The notes beneath the pieces were generated by a model that made no database searches, was not told the origin of the DNA, and was given only the letters and a program-made list of their open reading frames with translations. From Bilabrum cf. latius (Eukaryota; Bigyra: Bicosoecida; Bigyra; Bicosoecida), in assembly GCA_965178125.1 (NCBI GenBank), contig OZ237744.1, positions 682,001 to 746,000 of the forward strand: 64,000 nt of DNA, read 5' to 3'. The first letter of the stretch is position 1. The number at the start of each line of letters is the position of its first letter. Positions 1-11,925 of this stretch are shown piece after piece. A program made the position numbers and the translations under genes.

Positions 1-149
1 TCAAGACGCTAGAGGGTTCCCTGCCTGCGCAGCAAGCAGCGTTCCGTTGGATCCAGTGCAGCTCACGCTATGGCTGCTTGAATGCTTCGGGAAACCACAT
101 GTCATGTCAATTCAATGCTATGGGCATGGCTTGCTGGAGGCATGCAAAA
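1..149. other. Window edge, no gene seen
   Basis: Short stretch beyond the stop of the GH99 gene. I see no open frame with recognisable protein content, no RNA gene and no repeat. Confidence 0.5.
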
Positions 150-1508
150 TCAAAGCTCCTCCGCTCTCGATTGTCTAGTGCCAGAGCCCCCATCGGTACC
201 CTTGGATTGCACGTCTGCAAGCCTCCTGGCCATCTCCCTGGTGATGTCGAGGTACCCACGAGGCCCCAAATCGCCGTAGTCCTTGAAAGTTTTTGAGGTT
301 CCCAGTCCTCGCCGCATATCCTCGGGTATGCCCTTGCCATCCGGCACGGTCCACGGCACAGCGGGCTCGATCTGCGTGCCCTCTCCCCACTCGTTGAACG
401 TCGAGACCCCCACCGATGCTGGCGGGATGGGAAGACCCAGAGCCGCCTCCCACATCCCTCGGTAGTACTGCCCTCCATTCCTTCTCCTTACGTTCGCTTT
501 GTTCCACGGTCGGATCCTCGAATCGTCGTACCCAGGAGCCACAGAGGGCATGAAGAGCAGCCCCAGCTGGCCAGCCTCCTCCGCCATCGTGGGCCACCGA
601 CCGGGAGTGGAGCCGTAGCTGAACCCCGCCGCTCCAAAATACGTGTAGCCGCCGTCAAATCCGCCTGCTCGCAAGTCTTTTCCGCTTGTTCTCTCTAGCC
701 AGAGACCGATCGCAACCACGTCACGGTCCGTGCCTCTGATGCTGCTGACGGCACCTTCTGCTTCCACTATACCGGCGTGCGTATCGGGCGCCTCTGAATC
801 TCCCAGCAGCAGTTTCCACTCCTTTGCTGTGATGTGATACGAATCAAACACGTACACTACTGGACCACAGTGTCCTGTTCGCGTGCCGCTAGCTGACGCG
901 CACCGTGATGCTGTCGATGGCTCGCGCTGCCATTGCTGAACGCCTGCATCGGAGCGATACAATTTGCACCACAGCATAGCCGGATGATTTGCATACTTTG
1001 CGTTCACGTACTCCAGATCTGCCTTTATTGAATGGATGGACCGGTTCCTATACGGCTCCATGTGCAGCGAGACCATGATACCTTCCGCTGCAGCATCATC
1101 CATCAGCTCAAGTAAAAAGCCATCAGAGTTAACCCCTTGCGTATCATGCGTACCTTCAACATCGGGACGCCCCCACCACGACACTACAGCGGTAGTTATC
1201 CCAGCATCTGCCATTTGACGGAAGTGCAACCGCCTAGAGGTCGCACTCTGAGAGCTATACAGGCCAAGCTACGGATAAAACGGAGAGTGAGGATCTTCTG
1301 GAGGGCTATACTATCCCTTTGGGTACTATTCTGTGACAGATGAGACCCAGTGAGGTAACACCTCGTGGTCCCAATGCAGCCACTTTTCGTTAATGTCCGG
1401 GTTTCCGTACCAAACGTAGTAAAACGCATGAACTCCCGTACAACGGTCGAGTACAGGAGGTGATGCAATCGCTGGAATGGCAAATATTACTGCCACGAGA
1501 ACCTCCAT
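150..1508 (-). CDS. GH99 endo-alpha-mannosidase-like glycoside hydrolase
   Basis: Single-exon model of 452 residues ending in TGA. The N-terminus (MEVLVAVIFAIPAIAS) reads as a signal peptide or anchor, so the enzyme should act in the secretory pathway, where GH99 enzymes cleave the glucosylated mannose arm of N-glycans. Family landmarks in order: FYYVWYGNP near residue 30, LHWDHEVLPHW, YSSQS, SWWG, HMEPY, FDGGYTYF, PGYDDSRIRPWN, and the catalytic-site block FNEWGEGTQIEP near residues 370-380. Length matches the family (about 460). Between HWVSS and MADAG the frame has three TAGs, at 1326-1328, 1311-1313 and 1269-1271 (residues 61, 66 and 80). With Gln there, the segment (EQYPKGQYSPPEDP, then FYPQLGLYSS) aligns with metazoan MANEA without a gap, so these are sense codons and not an intron. 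The start is the Met that opens the signal peptide. Divergent from the carbonic anhydrase gene. Confidence 0.93.
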
Positions 1509-2159
1509 CCGAAGAATTGAGGAAGAAAGGTTTGGCTATGTTTGTTTGTGGCTCCGGGTACGGTATGTGGTCGTAATGCGCTTGGTTTGGTATTGTTCTC
1601 TTTCATATCATCATTTGAACGGGCAGTGCATGCAACGGTAAGTTGCTGGCCGCTCAGTGGGAAGGGAGCGTTCGATGCTGTCACGGTGTTGGCGCACCCG
1701 AGCGGCTGGCCGTGCTCTATTCCCGGCCGTGGGTCGTGACCGAGGATCAATCCAATCATATTGCCCTCGTTTCAATGCAGACGGTCAAGCATTCAGCGGC
1801 TGGGCCATTTCCCGGTCCAGGCAGCTCCAGGAAGGCTGCTACCAAGTGGTGGGACAGCAAGAATGCGTCAGTCATCGCTGGAGTCGCGTAGATGACTTAC
1901 ACGTGCCCCAGTCACAGCAAAGACTTAGCCGTGCAAAGCAGTGGCGATCGTATCCATGGCCCACTTTGGATTGGACTTGGCCTCTGCCCCCACCGCCTCT
2001 TCCCAGTCAGCTTGACTTGCGTCATTGATCAGCTGCCTCGACCGGTTGCAACCGCGAATTGCTCTTGGCACCATCGCAACTTGGTCCCGTCATTCGCAGC
2101 GCTTAAGCGAACCCATTGCAGTAGCGAACACAACCCAAATCTGTGAGAAGTGTGGTATC
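1509..2159. other. Divergent intergenic region between GH99 and carbonic anhydrase genes
   Basis: About 650 bp between two start codons facing away from each other, so it should hold both promoters. Open frames here are short and show no family signature. I see no tRNA-like cloverleaf and no repeat. Confidence 0.5.
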
Positions 2160-3844
2160 ATGGGAACTAGCGCGTCGAAAGGCGGAATCAAGCACATTGA
2201 GAGCAAGGAAGCTGAGCAAGATAGTGTTGTGGTGAGTGCGTTGCGGAAAGCTTTTTCGATCCGTATTGCCGGATTGATTGCTGTATTCACGCCTTGTGTG
2301 CACCAAAACTGGAGATTGTCAGATCTCCAGTTGATGGACTATTCATGTGCTGAGGCTGCGCACTTGCCCACGCGATGTGCCTGGGGACCTTAGGGTTGCA
2401 TCGCTGCTATCCCAGTGGTTCCTTCTCGCGTACAACATGCTGCAACTGCAATTCTGATATAAAAAGGCTCGAGATGTCCTACAGGATCGATGATGCGGAG
2501 CAAAGCTTCGGGACTGGTCGTATATGGTCACGTTAAAGTCTAGTTGGTTCCGTTCTGTAGTAGTGCCGGGCACTCATGCCAACCTCCCTCGGAGCTTAAG
2601 TCGGCTGATTGTAGATTGCATTAACTTGTCTCGTCGTTTCGCTTTGTCATTGTACATAAGGGTTCCCGGGATGCACGGGCTGAATGATTCCGTTGCCTCT
2701 CGCCGAACTTGCATTGCTTCTTTGCAAGCAGGAGTGTGCATTAGATGCCAAAAAGGCTGACAGCCCGGAAGATGCTTGGCGAAGGCTCGAAGAAGGCAAT
2801 GCTAGGTTCTCGCAGTGGAGGGAGAAAGAATTGTTCGACGGAATCGCCAAGCACACGAACCCAGACTATCGTGCCACGCTCACGTCTGGCCAGCAGCCGT
2901 TCGCGTGCGTCGTAACGTGTGCCGACTCCAGGGTGGATCCTCTTCTTACATTCGGTTGTGGTTTAGGACAAATATTTACCATCAAGAACGCTGGGAACAT
3001 GGCAGGATTCAACACAATCGCATCTGTGGAATACGCAGTGGAGCACCTCAACGTGCCTATCGTGCTGTTCTTGGGCCATGAATCGTGCGGTGCCGTGTCT
3101 GTCACGATTGATAGGGTGATATCCACCCCGGCAGAGGCTTCTACCCCGGCTGCAGGGGATGCAGAGGGCGAGTCAAAGATCTCTCTCGAACCCCTCCGCA
3201 TCCGCGTCAAGCACCGGTCCAGCGGCAGCGCCTCTGATCTGGCGAAAGAGATCCTGCACGCCCGCACGAGGGGCAAGGCCCAGCTCTCCAAACTGACGCG
3301 GAAGGTCCCCGCCGCCATCGAGGAATCCGCCGAGCCAGCGTCCAAGACGCTGGGAGCTGCCATCGACAAGGTCAGCACACCCGTCCCTAGGAGCGACTCC
3401 GAGGGAACGAAAGGGGCCGCACAGGGAGGGGCCGCGGACGGCGATGCAGTACCCAAGGCGGTGGTAGCCAAGGAACACGGTGACCACGAAGAGAGCGCGC
3501 ACAGCAGATTCCTGGACAACCTCGTGGACGGCATCGCGCCAGCCGTGAAGGCCGTGCAGCAGATGACAAGGGAGCAGGGCCTGCCTTCCTGCAAGTGCAA
3601 GAAGGGCTCCCCAGGTCACGAGGAGGAGACAGAGGTCGAGAAGCCGGCTGATTTCATCCGGATGTGCGTGGAGCAAAACGCCATCCTCCAGTGCCAGGAG
3701 ACGCTGGCGCTGTCGAGCGGCGTGCGACGGGCAGTCAAGGAGGGCAGGTGCCTCGTGGTGCCGGCATACTACTCGCTCTCAACCGGCGTGGTGACAAGGC
3801 TCGAATTGCCTGACAAGCACCACGGATACAAGGTTGAGGCTTGA
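2160..3844 (+). CDS. Beta-class carbonic anhydrase, probably N-myristoylated, with large internal insertion
   Basis: Proposed exons 2160-2231 and 2732-3844 (394 residues, TGA stop). Exon 1 starts MGTSASKGG, a classic Met-Gly N-myristoylation context, and ends at a GTGAGT donor. Exon 2 follows an AAGCAG acceptor in phase. Beta-carbonic anhydrases hydrate CO2 with a zinc held by Cys-His-Cys plus an Asp-Arg dyad. Visible here: TCADSRVDP (C87, D89, R91) and GHESCGAV (H140, C143), then the core pattern IKNAGNM...SVEYAV. Between GHESCGAV and the C-terminal helices (FIRMCVEQNAI, then VPAYYSLSTG) lies an insertion of about 170 residues, charged and Ser/Ala/Lys-rich. A small four-Cys cluster CKCKKG is near its end. 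Family members are usually about 200-250 residues. The catalytic domain is confident; the exon 1 link rests on splice signals only and needs a transcript. No TAG in the frame. Confidence 0.88.
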
Positions 3845-3941
3845 TCAAGACGCAGTCCATGGTGGGCCGTTTACACTATGATTTGAAACGAGGACCTCGG
3901 ATCGAATTTATCTGTCTCAAATGCATTCTTTTCAAAGTCAA

Positions 3942-6900
3942 TCACTTGCCACGGCCCGGTTCTTCCCCTGCTCCTCCAGCCCCGCTCCCACCTTCGCTGG
4001 AACGACGCACCTCTGGGTCGTTCTAACCACCCAAGCCTCGCAGCCCGTCGTGCCTGCGCCTCTGCAAGTCACGCACAAACTAGGACGAGAGCCCAGAGGT
4101 GGAGTAGTTCTAGCTCACGAAGAAAGCAGTGCCTGTATCCTCCGTCATTGTCGTGCCAACCGCCCCCGCCGATGTCAAGGAGCTGTCCAAGACTGCCTAG
4201 GCACGCCTATCTGCCGTTGATAGGCCCTCCAGCTCGTGCCGCCCGCTGAACGAGGCGCTGCGGGACCCCATGGCTGATCGCCCTGCTGACACAGCTCGCC
4301 CCGAGGCTCTGCTGCCTACTCCCTCCGACTGTCTACTTCTCGCGGGCGCTCGATGCCTCGCCGGCCGACTCGCGCTAGCAGCAGCACCTTCAAAGGGAGA
4401 ATCTGCCTCCGTCGGATCGGCTTCATAATCCATGCGACGCAAGGCTTCACGGATCCTGAGTTGCTGTTCCAGCTGCTCGGCCGTGCGATGAGTCTCAGTC
4501 GCGTTCTGCCTGCCGATGGAGACACCAGATCTGCCCCGTCGAGTCGCCATATTGAACGATCGGGAGCGGTGACGCGGGCGGCCTAGCCGCTCAGCAATGG
4601 CAGTTTCCTCAGCGCCTGGTTGCCTGAATCTCCTCGCATCAACTGCTTGGCTGACTCCTGGAGAGAGGATGCGGTGCACCCTGCCCGCCCGCCTGAACCC
4701 GGAACCCGACCCGCTATTGGTGTGACGAAGGGGTGGCACGTCATCTGTTGCAGCTATGCCAGGGCCGGAACGAGTACGGTGGGCGGACTGAAGGCTACCT
4801 TCGGACAAAGCAGCCAGAACAGATGCCGAGACGGCAGCTCTACCGCCGTCTGAACCCTAGTCTGCCGGTAGCTCTGGTGCTACATCTAGTGCGACGGGAG
4901 CGGAGGCTTCGTTGATGTCCGCAGCAGCATTTGAATCTTCATCTGACGAGCTAAATGCATCGCGGGATCCTTCAACATCCCCACCATCATCCACGAGTGC
5001 CCCACCCCGAGACAAGAACCTGAACTCGAGCTCTTCACGAAGAGACTCGATATCATCTACGACCCACTCCGCCTCTTGCGCAATGTGTCGCAGCTCCGGC
5101 CCTGCAAGCCGCTTGTAGAACTTCCACAATATCGTCCGCAGGAACGAAAGAACGAGGACAAGAGGCAGCGTGAAGACCACTGCGCCAGACACCCAGAACC
5201 GAGTCGCCCCACCGCGCATCCCGTTGTCGTCCCACGCGTCCGCAACGTAGAGCGCTGGGATCCAAAAGATCACGCCGAGGGCGCACATGAGCTGGAATAT
5301 CCACGTGTGCGAGTTGGCTTCTGCAGCGACCCGAAGATTCACCAGTACAATCACAGACGTCAGTACTAGCAGACCTAACTGGAAGATGTACGGCGTCTGG
5401 CCGTAGTCGCCCCCGATGTTGTACGCAGACCGCACGATGAAGTATATGATGGCAGCCTCGCCGAGGCCCATGAGAACCCAGCCAAAGAGCCTCGAAATGT
5501 TCAGGTGTCGACCAGCCTGCCCCTCTCGGTAGAGCCAGGGCAGACGAAACACAGCCTTGGGAGAGACGTCATAGTCTAAGATGGCCAACAGCAAGATGGG
5601 GACCGAAGTATAGATGAGGTTGTAGGCTTGCGCCCCACTCTCAATGTAGTACTTCTGGCCGCTCCATCCATTCTCTGCGAGTGTAAAAGACAGTTAGAAT
5701 GGCAAAGTGCGGCGCGAAAGGGTGAAATGTGCTAGGCGGGAGGCATAGTCTGAACACAAGCGCGATGATAGCGTCTCACCAAGGCCATAAAAGAACTGCG
5801 CCATCACGAAGATGAAATTTTTCCAGAGAATGAACAGCACCAGCTTACTCATGCCAATGTAGTTGCGGCGGCCGTGCCACAGGAGAAGTCGCTTCAGCAG
5901 CCTGAACCTACCGATCGCGTAATCACCTGCATTGGCGGCCTGCATGCCTTCCCGACCTGCGATTCCAATCCCGATGTGGGCCTCTCGGATCATTGCAACG
6001 TCGTTCGCGCCATCGCCGATTGCTAGCGTGCGACTGCGCCTGACCTTGTCTCGAATTAGTTTTACCAACGAGGCCTTCTGGTCCGGCCTGCAGCGGCAGC
6101 AGATGACTGCATCCGCCCTTCGCAAAGCTGCGGCAAGTGCCCGCGCTCGCCAGCGCTGCCCGCGCTCGGAGGGTTCCGACAGCATGGCTTCGTCCTCTGG
6201 ATCCAACAAGACCTCTTCCTACTCGCTTGAATTCGGTGACGCATCGTGTTTGCCCTCCTCCCAGCTGCCAAGCATCACGTCAATCACAGCTTCGTCCACC
6301 ACGATTGCGACCGGGCCCCGCGGACCACGGTCTGTGCCAGCCTGCGCAGCTGCAGGAGATGGAACACCTGGCGGGCTCGGGCTTCTACTGTGCGGAGCAC
6401 CTCGTACCATCTGGATAGGAGCACCTAATTGAGCTCTCCCTCCGTAGTCTTTGCTTGCAGCCATGCTGGCTGGCTCTGGCAGCGCGACGGTCTTCGTCGG
6501 TGACGACTGCGAGCGATCTTTTGGTCCACTAGAGCTGCTTGCAGCCTTCACGTCGTGCTCGACAGTAGTATCAAGTGTCTACCCTGCCAAGGAATCGTCA
6601 GAAAATGTAGGTATTCTTGAGGGAGATGCCCGACGGGTCGCTTCAGACTTCGACTTGCTCATGGCCCCGGCACGGATAGCGGTCTCGGGGATGCGACCCG
6701 GCGTGGAGGCAAACGCGGATGAATCGCTTGCTTTTGCGCCATGCAAGCTGGGACTGTTTCGGGGTGATCCACCCCTCGACGCACCTGTCTCAGGTCCAGC
6801 CCCGGGCGCTTGCGATTGGGATCTGGGTCGGGTGCGACGGACCGGAGCCGCCGCTTGTCTCGCAAGCCCCACTGTTTCGAGCAAGCCATCGCCCAGCAGC

Positions 6901-9900
6901 ACACCCAAGTCACCGCGGTTGTTCGTCTGCATGTCATCGCTGTGATGGGACGCAGCGTCGAAACCGTCCTCATCGCTCTCGTTGCCGTCTTGACCGAAGA
7001 TAGACGCCAGCGTAGATCTCCGCTGCCTGCCGCGCGGAGTGGATCCTTCGCTACCAGCTCGCGAGCGGAACTCGAACTGCGTGGCAGGCCTACCATCTTG
7101 TCCATCTGATCCATTGGTTGAGATGGACGCAGACTCTGCCTTGCCCTCGGCATCGGGAACAGGGGCGACGGCGGCCAGGTTCGAGTCTGGCTAGCTTCCG
7201 AGCGCGCCATCTTGATCTGAGGCACCCTTCCCTCCGTTGCGGTCCTATTCAACCAGCTCAACATCAGAACGCGATACTCCGGGCTGCTTCTCTTTGGCAG
7301 CTGCCGACTTGGAGTCGTGCACTGGTGCAGGAGCTGAGCTCGATCTCATGTGGGGAGACCCTGGCACGAACCGGGAGGGAACACCAAGTTCTTCGTCGAG
7401 ATCGCCCCGCCCGTGCATTCTCAGCGTCTGTCTATGAGGATCACCGTCACTGTCATCGCCGCGCGCATGTTGGCTATCTGCAGACCTGCCCAAGGGCCGA
7501 CTCGCCGCCCGACTGGATTCACGAGCAAGCGCGACCACTGCCCTAGACCCCTGCATTGCCGTTCGGTTTAGAGTAGACGCATGGATCACGCGCATGCCCG
7601 GCCGTAGCAGCCTGGTAGCATACCCAATGTTGACGGCGGTCTCCTCTTTGTCTCCAGTAAGCATCCAAGTTCGAACGCCCGCTCGAGCGAGTGTCGCGAT
7701 GGTGTCTGGCACCCCCACCTGGAGCTTGTCCTCGTTCGCGGTGGCACCCTGCAAGGAGAGGCCCTACTCCACCTCATCCATCAGTCGGTCAATCTCATTC
7801 GGCTTACCCTGTTTGCGTTTGGTCTGCTCTGGGATCGACGCGAGCGCTGCTTCGAACTTGCGGCTGAAACCAGATAGCTCAGAGTCCTCCATGGAGCGGC
7901 ACGCAAACACAAGGGTTCGCAGCCCATCAGCTCCCCACGCGCTCAGCTGTGCTTCCGTGTCCTCCACTCGCTTGGCTGTCTCTAGAGAAGACAGGCCTAT
8001 ATCAGAACCGCCGTCTTGCCTCAAGCGTGCCATTATAGTAGAGTCAGCCCCTTTGCAGTAGAGGGACACACGCCCGCATGGATGTCGCACGATCACGCTC
8101 ATACGCTTTCGCATTTGGTTGTACGGCAAGATATGCAGCAGCTTGTACTCCATTCGACGGCGCATCACGCCGTCAGGGGGAGCCAATGAGTCAAAAGCGC
8201 GAATGGCTGCCCACTGCTGCTCAGGAGACTTGGATGAATACGGCGAGCCGTCGCCATACAGCGCGGCAGCGAGAGTTCCCGCGTACTCAAGCCACTATCC
8301 TGGGCCCACTGCGTGGTCTGTTGGTGCTGATGCCACGCTGGAGATGCTGTTTCGTCGATCGTGCGCCGCCCCGACTTGCTTGCCACCGTAGTCTCTCGAA
8401 TCGGCTGCGAGCGCGCCGATGCCTTTCAATGATTGGGCTGACGGTCCACTACCGAGATGGTGCCTGCCCAAGACAGGCACCATCTCATCCACCTGGGGCC
8501 GCACGATCTCCAAATCGATAACGTCCTATCGGCGGTCCACTAGTGCATACCCCATTCTCCCTGCAAAGTACACGAACGCCTCCTCGTCGGGAGAAGACGC
8601 GCTTAGCCGGAGTGGCCGGATCCCGTCGCGGGGCCAGTCCTCCATGCCCGCCGGAAGCCGTGATTTCTCAGGAACGACAGAGTGGTTTAAGGCAAGATGC
8701 AGCATCATCTCATGGATTTCATCGCCAGACCTAGGGGCACCCCCAAGGGACCTTCTGGGGCTCCCTTGGGGCTCAACGAATGGCGATAACAGACTTGGGC
8801 TGACTTCGCCGGGGGATGGCAAGTCGGTGACACCCTCTGCTGAATTCGCAGCACTGGGGTGGTGGGGCGTGCGTGCAGTACCAGCTGCAGCTCCGATGAA
8901 ATCAAGGGGGCCGCAGTGCCTTGGATAGTCTGCGCTATACGCACCAGTATCGCTTGCCTTGCCAAGCCCGACACCAGCCCCGAGGCCAAAGCTCCTGTAG
9001 CCCACCCACCAAGGCGCAGATCCCAGCACGTGGCACGCATCATGCTCTAATGACCTGCCCGGGTGCGACCGAGACCCGTCCTTGAACCGGACGTGGGGTG
9101 CCGTCAGCAAACGGGAACCCCTCGCGCCGATCTGTGATGCTGCAGCTGTGGACCGGTCGTCGTCCTCGTCGCTCTCGGGACCATCTAAGCCGGTGCGATT
9201 GGCTAGCTCGGTTTGCTGCTGGGTAGAAGTACTGCTAGAAATACCTTTGGAAGATACCTAGCTGCCATTTCTACCTTGCCCCTCGCTGCTTGGTTTCGCA
9301 GCAGCAGAGGCATCTCCTGACTCACAATCGGTTCGAATGCTTCCCGTATCTTGGTCATCCAAAGCATGACCAGCCGCTGCTAGTGCCTTCCGCAGCGACG
9401 CAGAGCCCACGCCGTACGTCACAGATCCCACCATGATGCTGCGAAACTCCATCTTGTTCAGCGTGAGAGTACCAGTTTTGTCGCTGAAAATGTGCGTAAT
9501 TTGGCCCAGCTCGTCGTTCAGGTCCATGGATCGCACCTTGAGCGGGTAGCGGCCCGGCCCAGTCGGCACGGGGGCCCCAATGATGCTGTGCAGACACGGA
9601 CAGTCAAACACACGCTGCAGGGAACAGCCACTGCAGCCGCATGACACCCCATCGCTCTCGCCATCTGAGCGGGCACCACTCCCCTCCTCCTTCGCCTGCG
9701 TGCCCGAGGGTGCAGGGGCCACTTGATCCGTGACAGGCGCACCCGCCACTTGTGCCGCTGCAGCTACTGCGTCTGGTTTCATTGGGGTGGGGGTGCTCGC
9801 TGCCTCAAGGCTTGCCGATGCAATCCGCTCCGCGGCTGCTCGGTTCTCTGCCCTCACAGCTTCAGCGTCGACGTAGGCCATGCTCGCATCGCGCTCCATC

Positions 9901-11246
9901 AGGATCATCTGCAGCGTCCTGGCAGTGCGAATGGACACGTAAAGAGATACAGGAATGATAGTTGCGTTGAGCAGGAAGAACGTCCCGATCTTGCGGATGC
10001 CGTCCAGAACCTCGTACCCATCAATGTCGAGGTACTCGTGCGGAGACTCCCCAGAGGTGTGGCTGACCCAGATGGTGTACGCCACTGTTCCAAACGTGCA
10101 CAGAGCCACAAGTGTTAGGGTAAGGTACAGAATGAAGCCGTTCAGCGCGGTCTCAGTCTGCGGCAGCTTGGTGACGGCGCCTCCTTGCTTCACCTAGGCC
10201 TTGGTCTCTCGGCCAGTGTATACCACCATGCCGTACGCAAAGTCCACCGAGCGAAGCTGTGCACCTCGAAGCAAGAGGTTATCTGCATCTAAAGGGACGC
10301 CCACAATATCACGAGGAGCGGAATGCCCCGAAGCTGCGTCTCCCGAACCAGCACCATCAGGGATATGGTACCGGCAGGAGGTGTGCCGGGGCCGGCCCTT
10401 GCGCCCCAAGCACCAGCCCACGCAGTCCAGTGCCCCACTGCCAGCTCCAGATTCGTTCCCTGTCTCCTGGATTGCATTGCGTTCTTCCGCCGATATCATG
10501 GTCGGGTTCAGCCAAAGCTTTCCGGTGAAGGAACCAAAGGCAGCTGTCGGGTGCTCGCACTCGATCCCGATCCTCGACTTGGTGACCGCATCTTCTTCCT
10601 CTCCTATCGCTTGCGCCACGTTCCTCGGTGCCCTTTTCAGCTTCAGATTCGTCTCCCCGTCCAGCTGAGCCGTCATGACATAGCATCGATCCGGTGTCTC
10701 GCCGTCGCTGCTTGCTGATCGGAGAAACACGCAGTCAGCGGCAAGCGTATCGCCCCTGCGAATCTTCAGCACGTCTCCGACGCAAACGTCTTTCCATTCG
10801 ATTGCTTCAAATTTCCATTTTCCATTCTCCTGGCGCCGGGCAGCCATGGTTTTCTGCCGGTTCGTGCGATCGTCGTCCAGATGTCGCCTATAGTCCTCTA
10901 TGGCGGTCACAACACCGTCAAAACACAGCACGAAAGTCAGGGGTATCAATGATGTCGGAATACCGTTCGTAATAGAAATCTGCGGCAGCGTCTGCAGCAC
11001 GCTGACGCACAGAAAGTATAAATTCGCGAATCTCGAGAGTTGCTCGATCAAAAAGAGCGGCAGGAACGTAAGTGGATTGTACTTAGCCTGGAAAATTTCG
11101 TTGCCAACGAATCCTTCATTTAATTCCGTCGCAAGACTGTAAACATGTCTCGTAGCTTTCGGGTCCTGCGACTACTCGTCGTGCTCAGTAGGTAAGACAC
11201 CCTGCTGGGTGCGCTCTGGCTAACCCTCCACAGTGCTATCACTCAT
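3942..11246 (-). CDS. P4-type ATPase, phospholipid flippase, very long form
   Basis: Two exons, 5780-11246 and 3942-5674, separated by a 105-nt GTGAGA...CGCAG intron; 2,399 residues, TGA stop. P4-ATPases move aminophospholipids to the cytosolic leaflet. Landmarks in order: [24 protein letters not shown] split over the N-terminal membrane entry, [12 protein letters not shown], the phosphorylation motif DKTGTLT (D589), [45 protein letters not shown] (from G1744), and the C-terminal membrane bundle ([19 protein letters not shown] across the splice junction). The frame holds 16 TAGs, for example 10194-10196 (after YTGRETKA), 8526-8528, 7764-7766 (before GLSLQGATA), 4857-4859 and 4197-4199. Homology continues across those in conserved regions. 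Several hundred residues of Ser/Gly/Arg/Asp-rich insertion lie in the N and P domains, and a 550-residue disordered tail follows the last helices. Typical family length is 1,100-1,400. The Met at 11246 begins MSDSTVEG. Convergent with the carbonic anhydrase gene, 97 bp apart. Confidence 0.92.
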
Positions 11247-11543
11247 ACAGCTAAACTAGGAACACAAGTACAAGCTTCAAAATCCTTAGAGCGTCCAATG
11301 GTGTTCGGGCGAGAGACAAACCAGAAGCCCGCAGTACCACGGCCCGCAGTGATCCTTGTCGATTCGGGCGATTCGAGACGCGAAGCTCAGGAGCCGGAGC
11401 GTTACCGATTGATGGCGGTAGCAGAGTCGAGCTATGCAAGAGAAATTTTGTGCTGTGTTAGCAATACAGCGAGCACACGTCAGTAATGTTCGGCTGCACC
11501 AGAAGCACCATGTGCTGCAATGCGATGACTCCCGCACCACGTC
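11247..11543. other. Upstream region of the flippase gene
   Basis: About 300 bp between the flippase start and the outer end of the retrotransposon. It should contain the flippase promoter. No open frame of interest and no repeat are visible. The insertion therefore sits close to this promoter. Confidence 0.45.
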
Positions 11544-11925
11544 CATGATGGTTGGTAATGTGGATCTGTCGATCAACCGCTCAATGCTTCGCTCCCCCAG
11601 CACTCTCCCTCTCCCGCCACGCGCCACTCGTGCGCCGCTACCCACCGTCGCCCACTCGTCTGTCGCTAGCACGGCCGTCTCCGTGCCGCCTAGGCCCGGC
11701 TGGCCGCTTTGTCCTGCCCTCAGCTTCCACTCTCGTACCTAGTACCTGCTCCTCGTAATCTCCTCCTTCCGTGGCGCTTTGGTTTTGGCTGGTGCTTCCC
11801 CGGGCACTGGGCAGGCGGCACGGACCTTTCAAGCCGCTATGGGGACTACCTGCCACTGGCCACGGGATCTACACTGGGCCCCCCTTTTGGCTGTTCGCCC
11901 ATCGAACGCCGCAAGGAACACCCAC
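11544..11925 (-). repeat. Split direct repeat B2 (element 3' terminus)
   Basis: 382 bp, read as identical to 13364-13745. On the element strand this is the outer right end. It begins on the plus strand with CATGATGG; the first two bases match the CA at the other end of the element. Confidence 0.93.

Noticed and set aside
1217-1328. An intron in the GH99 gene between the two open blocks
   Set aside because: No GT...AG pair is needed and the intervening codons match the family once TAG is Gln.
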